In this document: piece by piece, positions 5,981-6,620 of the stretch
Position numbering within the stretch: the stretch's first letter is position 1
Layout of the letters: every line of letters starts with the position of its first letter
DNA from: a bacterium 42_11
Lineage (GTDB): Bacteria > Synergistota > GBS-1
DNA: 6,620 nt
Assembly: GCA_001508835.1 (NCBI GenBank)
Contig: LGFB01000075.1
Location: 1-6,620 of the forward strand
Direction of reading: 5' to 3'
Position numbers and translations under genes: made by a program
Notes under the pieces: generated by a model
Databases searched by the model: none
What the model was told of the DNA's origin: nothing
Seen by the model: only the letters and a program-made list of their open reading frames with translations

Positions 5981-6620
5981 ATGGTGGCCATGCAATTACG
6001 TAGATGTGTTTACCTCCCTTGGTCGGTCCCTTAAGAATATCCTCTATCAGCTGAGCATCCCTCTGCGTCATAAGCTTCGTATCGGGCAATTTGCCAGGCG
6101 GGAATATGGACAGAATATCATTGTGAAGTTTAAGCAGGTAGTCGCATGCCTTCTCTATGGCAGCCCTCGCTTTTTCCGCACTCGCCTTACTAGCCTTACC
6201 AAGAACACCCTCAGGAGCGGTAACACACTCAATACCCACGTTACCTACCTGACAGTGTCCCGGTATGGGATGGCCATAGATGTCTCCGCCTCTGTCAACA
6301 TGACCAGGCGGTAGATGCCCTTTTATAGTCGTATCCTCCGCATGCTCCATATCACAAAATTCGGGGAACAACGCCAATGAAATGGATGTCTCGGCCTCGT
6401 CTGCATGCTGGAAGGGCGTCTCAAATGGACCACCATGCTCTTTATCCATCAAGGTCTGCCCCATAACACGCGGCAAATCTACAAAGAGAATTAGCGCGGG
6501 CACTTGATATTTTTTAGCCCACTCCTGAATAGCTGATGGGATAATATACTCCTGTCCATGGAAGCTCAGCCATATTTGCTTTCTAAAACCCGTATTCCAG
6601 TAGCCCGTTATTATAGCTCT
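5979..6620 (-). CDS. Creatininase superfamily hydrolase, C-terminal part; IolN-like by context (cut by window edge)
   Basis: The frame is open from the right edge to TAA at 5979, giving 213 residues; the N-terminus is outside. The fold is recognised from HADEAETS (window residues 72-79), matching the metal-binding HAGExETS of creatininases with both His and Glu kept. GHPIPGHCQVGNVG and the long C-terminal helix follow. Upstream, SFHGQEY (window residues 19-25) stands where classical members have a GHGGN-type motif, so substrate contacts probably differ from creatinine amidohydrolase. The first metal ligands (ExHxxHLP region) lie beyond the edge and cannot be checked. Creatininase-fold enzymes hydrolyse cyclic amides. 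In Thermotoga, a member called IolN instead hydrolyses a diketo-inositol C-C bond to give 5-keto-L-gluconate. The dehydrogenase and epimerase next door make this an attractive guess. An 80-base gap with a hairpin separates it from the dehydrogenase gene. Confidence 0.85.
   Translation of the reverse strand, partial: RAIITGYWNTGFRKQIWLSFHGQEYIIPSAIQEWAKKYQVPALILFVDLPRVMGQTLMDKEHGGPFETPFQHADEAETSISLALFPEFCDMEHAEDTTIKGHLPPGHVDRGGDIYGHPIPGHCQVGNVGIECVTAPEGVLGKASKASAEKARAAIEKACDYLLKLHNDILSIFPPGKLPDTKLMTQRDAQLIEDILKGPTKGGKHIYVIAWPP

Noticed and set aside
5886..6314. Plus-strand open frame of 142 codons over the creatininase-like gene
   Set aside because: It runs through the 5925-5961 hairpin and T-tract, is antisense to conserved coding sequence, and shows no motif.

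Overview
All eight genes that can be supported lie on the minus strand and read from the right edge to the left edge of the window. The two outermost genes are cut by the window ends. The plus strand has open frames, but each is antisense to a better-supported gene and none has family motifs. Intergenic gaps are short (about 15-80 bases, plus one 1-base overlap). Shine-Dalgarno (SD) sites are mostly strong GGAGG-type sequences. This, the moderate GC (low 40s % by eye) and the frequent AGA/AGG and ATA codons suggest a thermophilic or anaerobic bacterium (Thermotogota, Synergistota, Atribacterota or Firmicutes-like). The taxon cannot be fixed from the sequence alone.

Region 1 (6620 to 4032, transcribed first) is a three-gene block: a creatininase-fold hydrolase (partial), a zinc-dependent medium-chain dehydrogenase, and a TIM-barrel sugar isomerase/epimerase with a complete metal site. 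This combination recalls the variant myo-inositol pathway described in Thermotoga maritima. There IolG and IolM oxidise inositol twice, the creatininase-like IolN opens the ring to 5-keto-L-gluconate, and the epimerase IolO makes D-tagaturonate. The family assignments are firm. The specific Iol names are inferences from gene combination, so gene symbols are left empty.

Region 2 (3959 to 1) starts directly after a rho-independent terminator that ends about 20 bases upstream of the next start codon. It holds two non-identical Gfo/Idh/MocA oxidoreductases, an Asp/Glu-racemase-superfamily protein with one visible catalytic cysteine, a cupin-like protein of unknown function, and the N-terminal part of a DUF6282-like metal-dependent hydrolase. 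Gfo/Idh B has the usual Lys/Asp/His catalytic set and is the better candidate for an inositol 2-dehydrogenase. Gfo/Idh A has Arg where the Asp is expected and an insertion after the EKP motif.

Taken together, this looks like a catabolic locus for a cyclitol or a sugar acid: oxidation, second oxidation, ring hydrolysis and epimerisation, followed by a less understood module. Two hairpins split the run of genes and may set different expression levels for its parts. No transporter, regulator, RNA gene, mobile element, CRISPR array or origin is visible.
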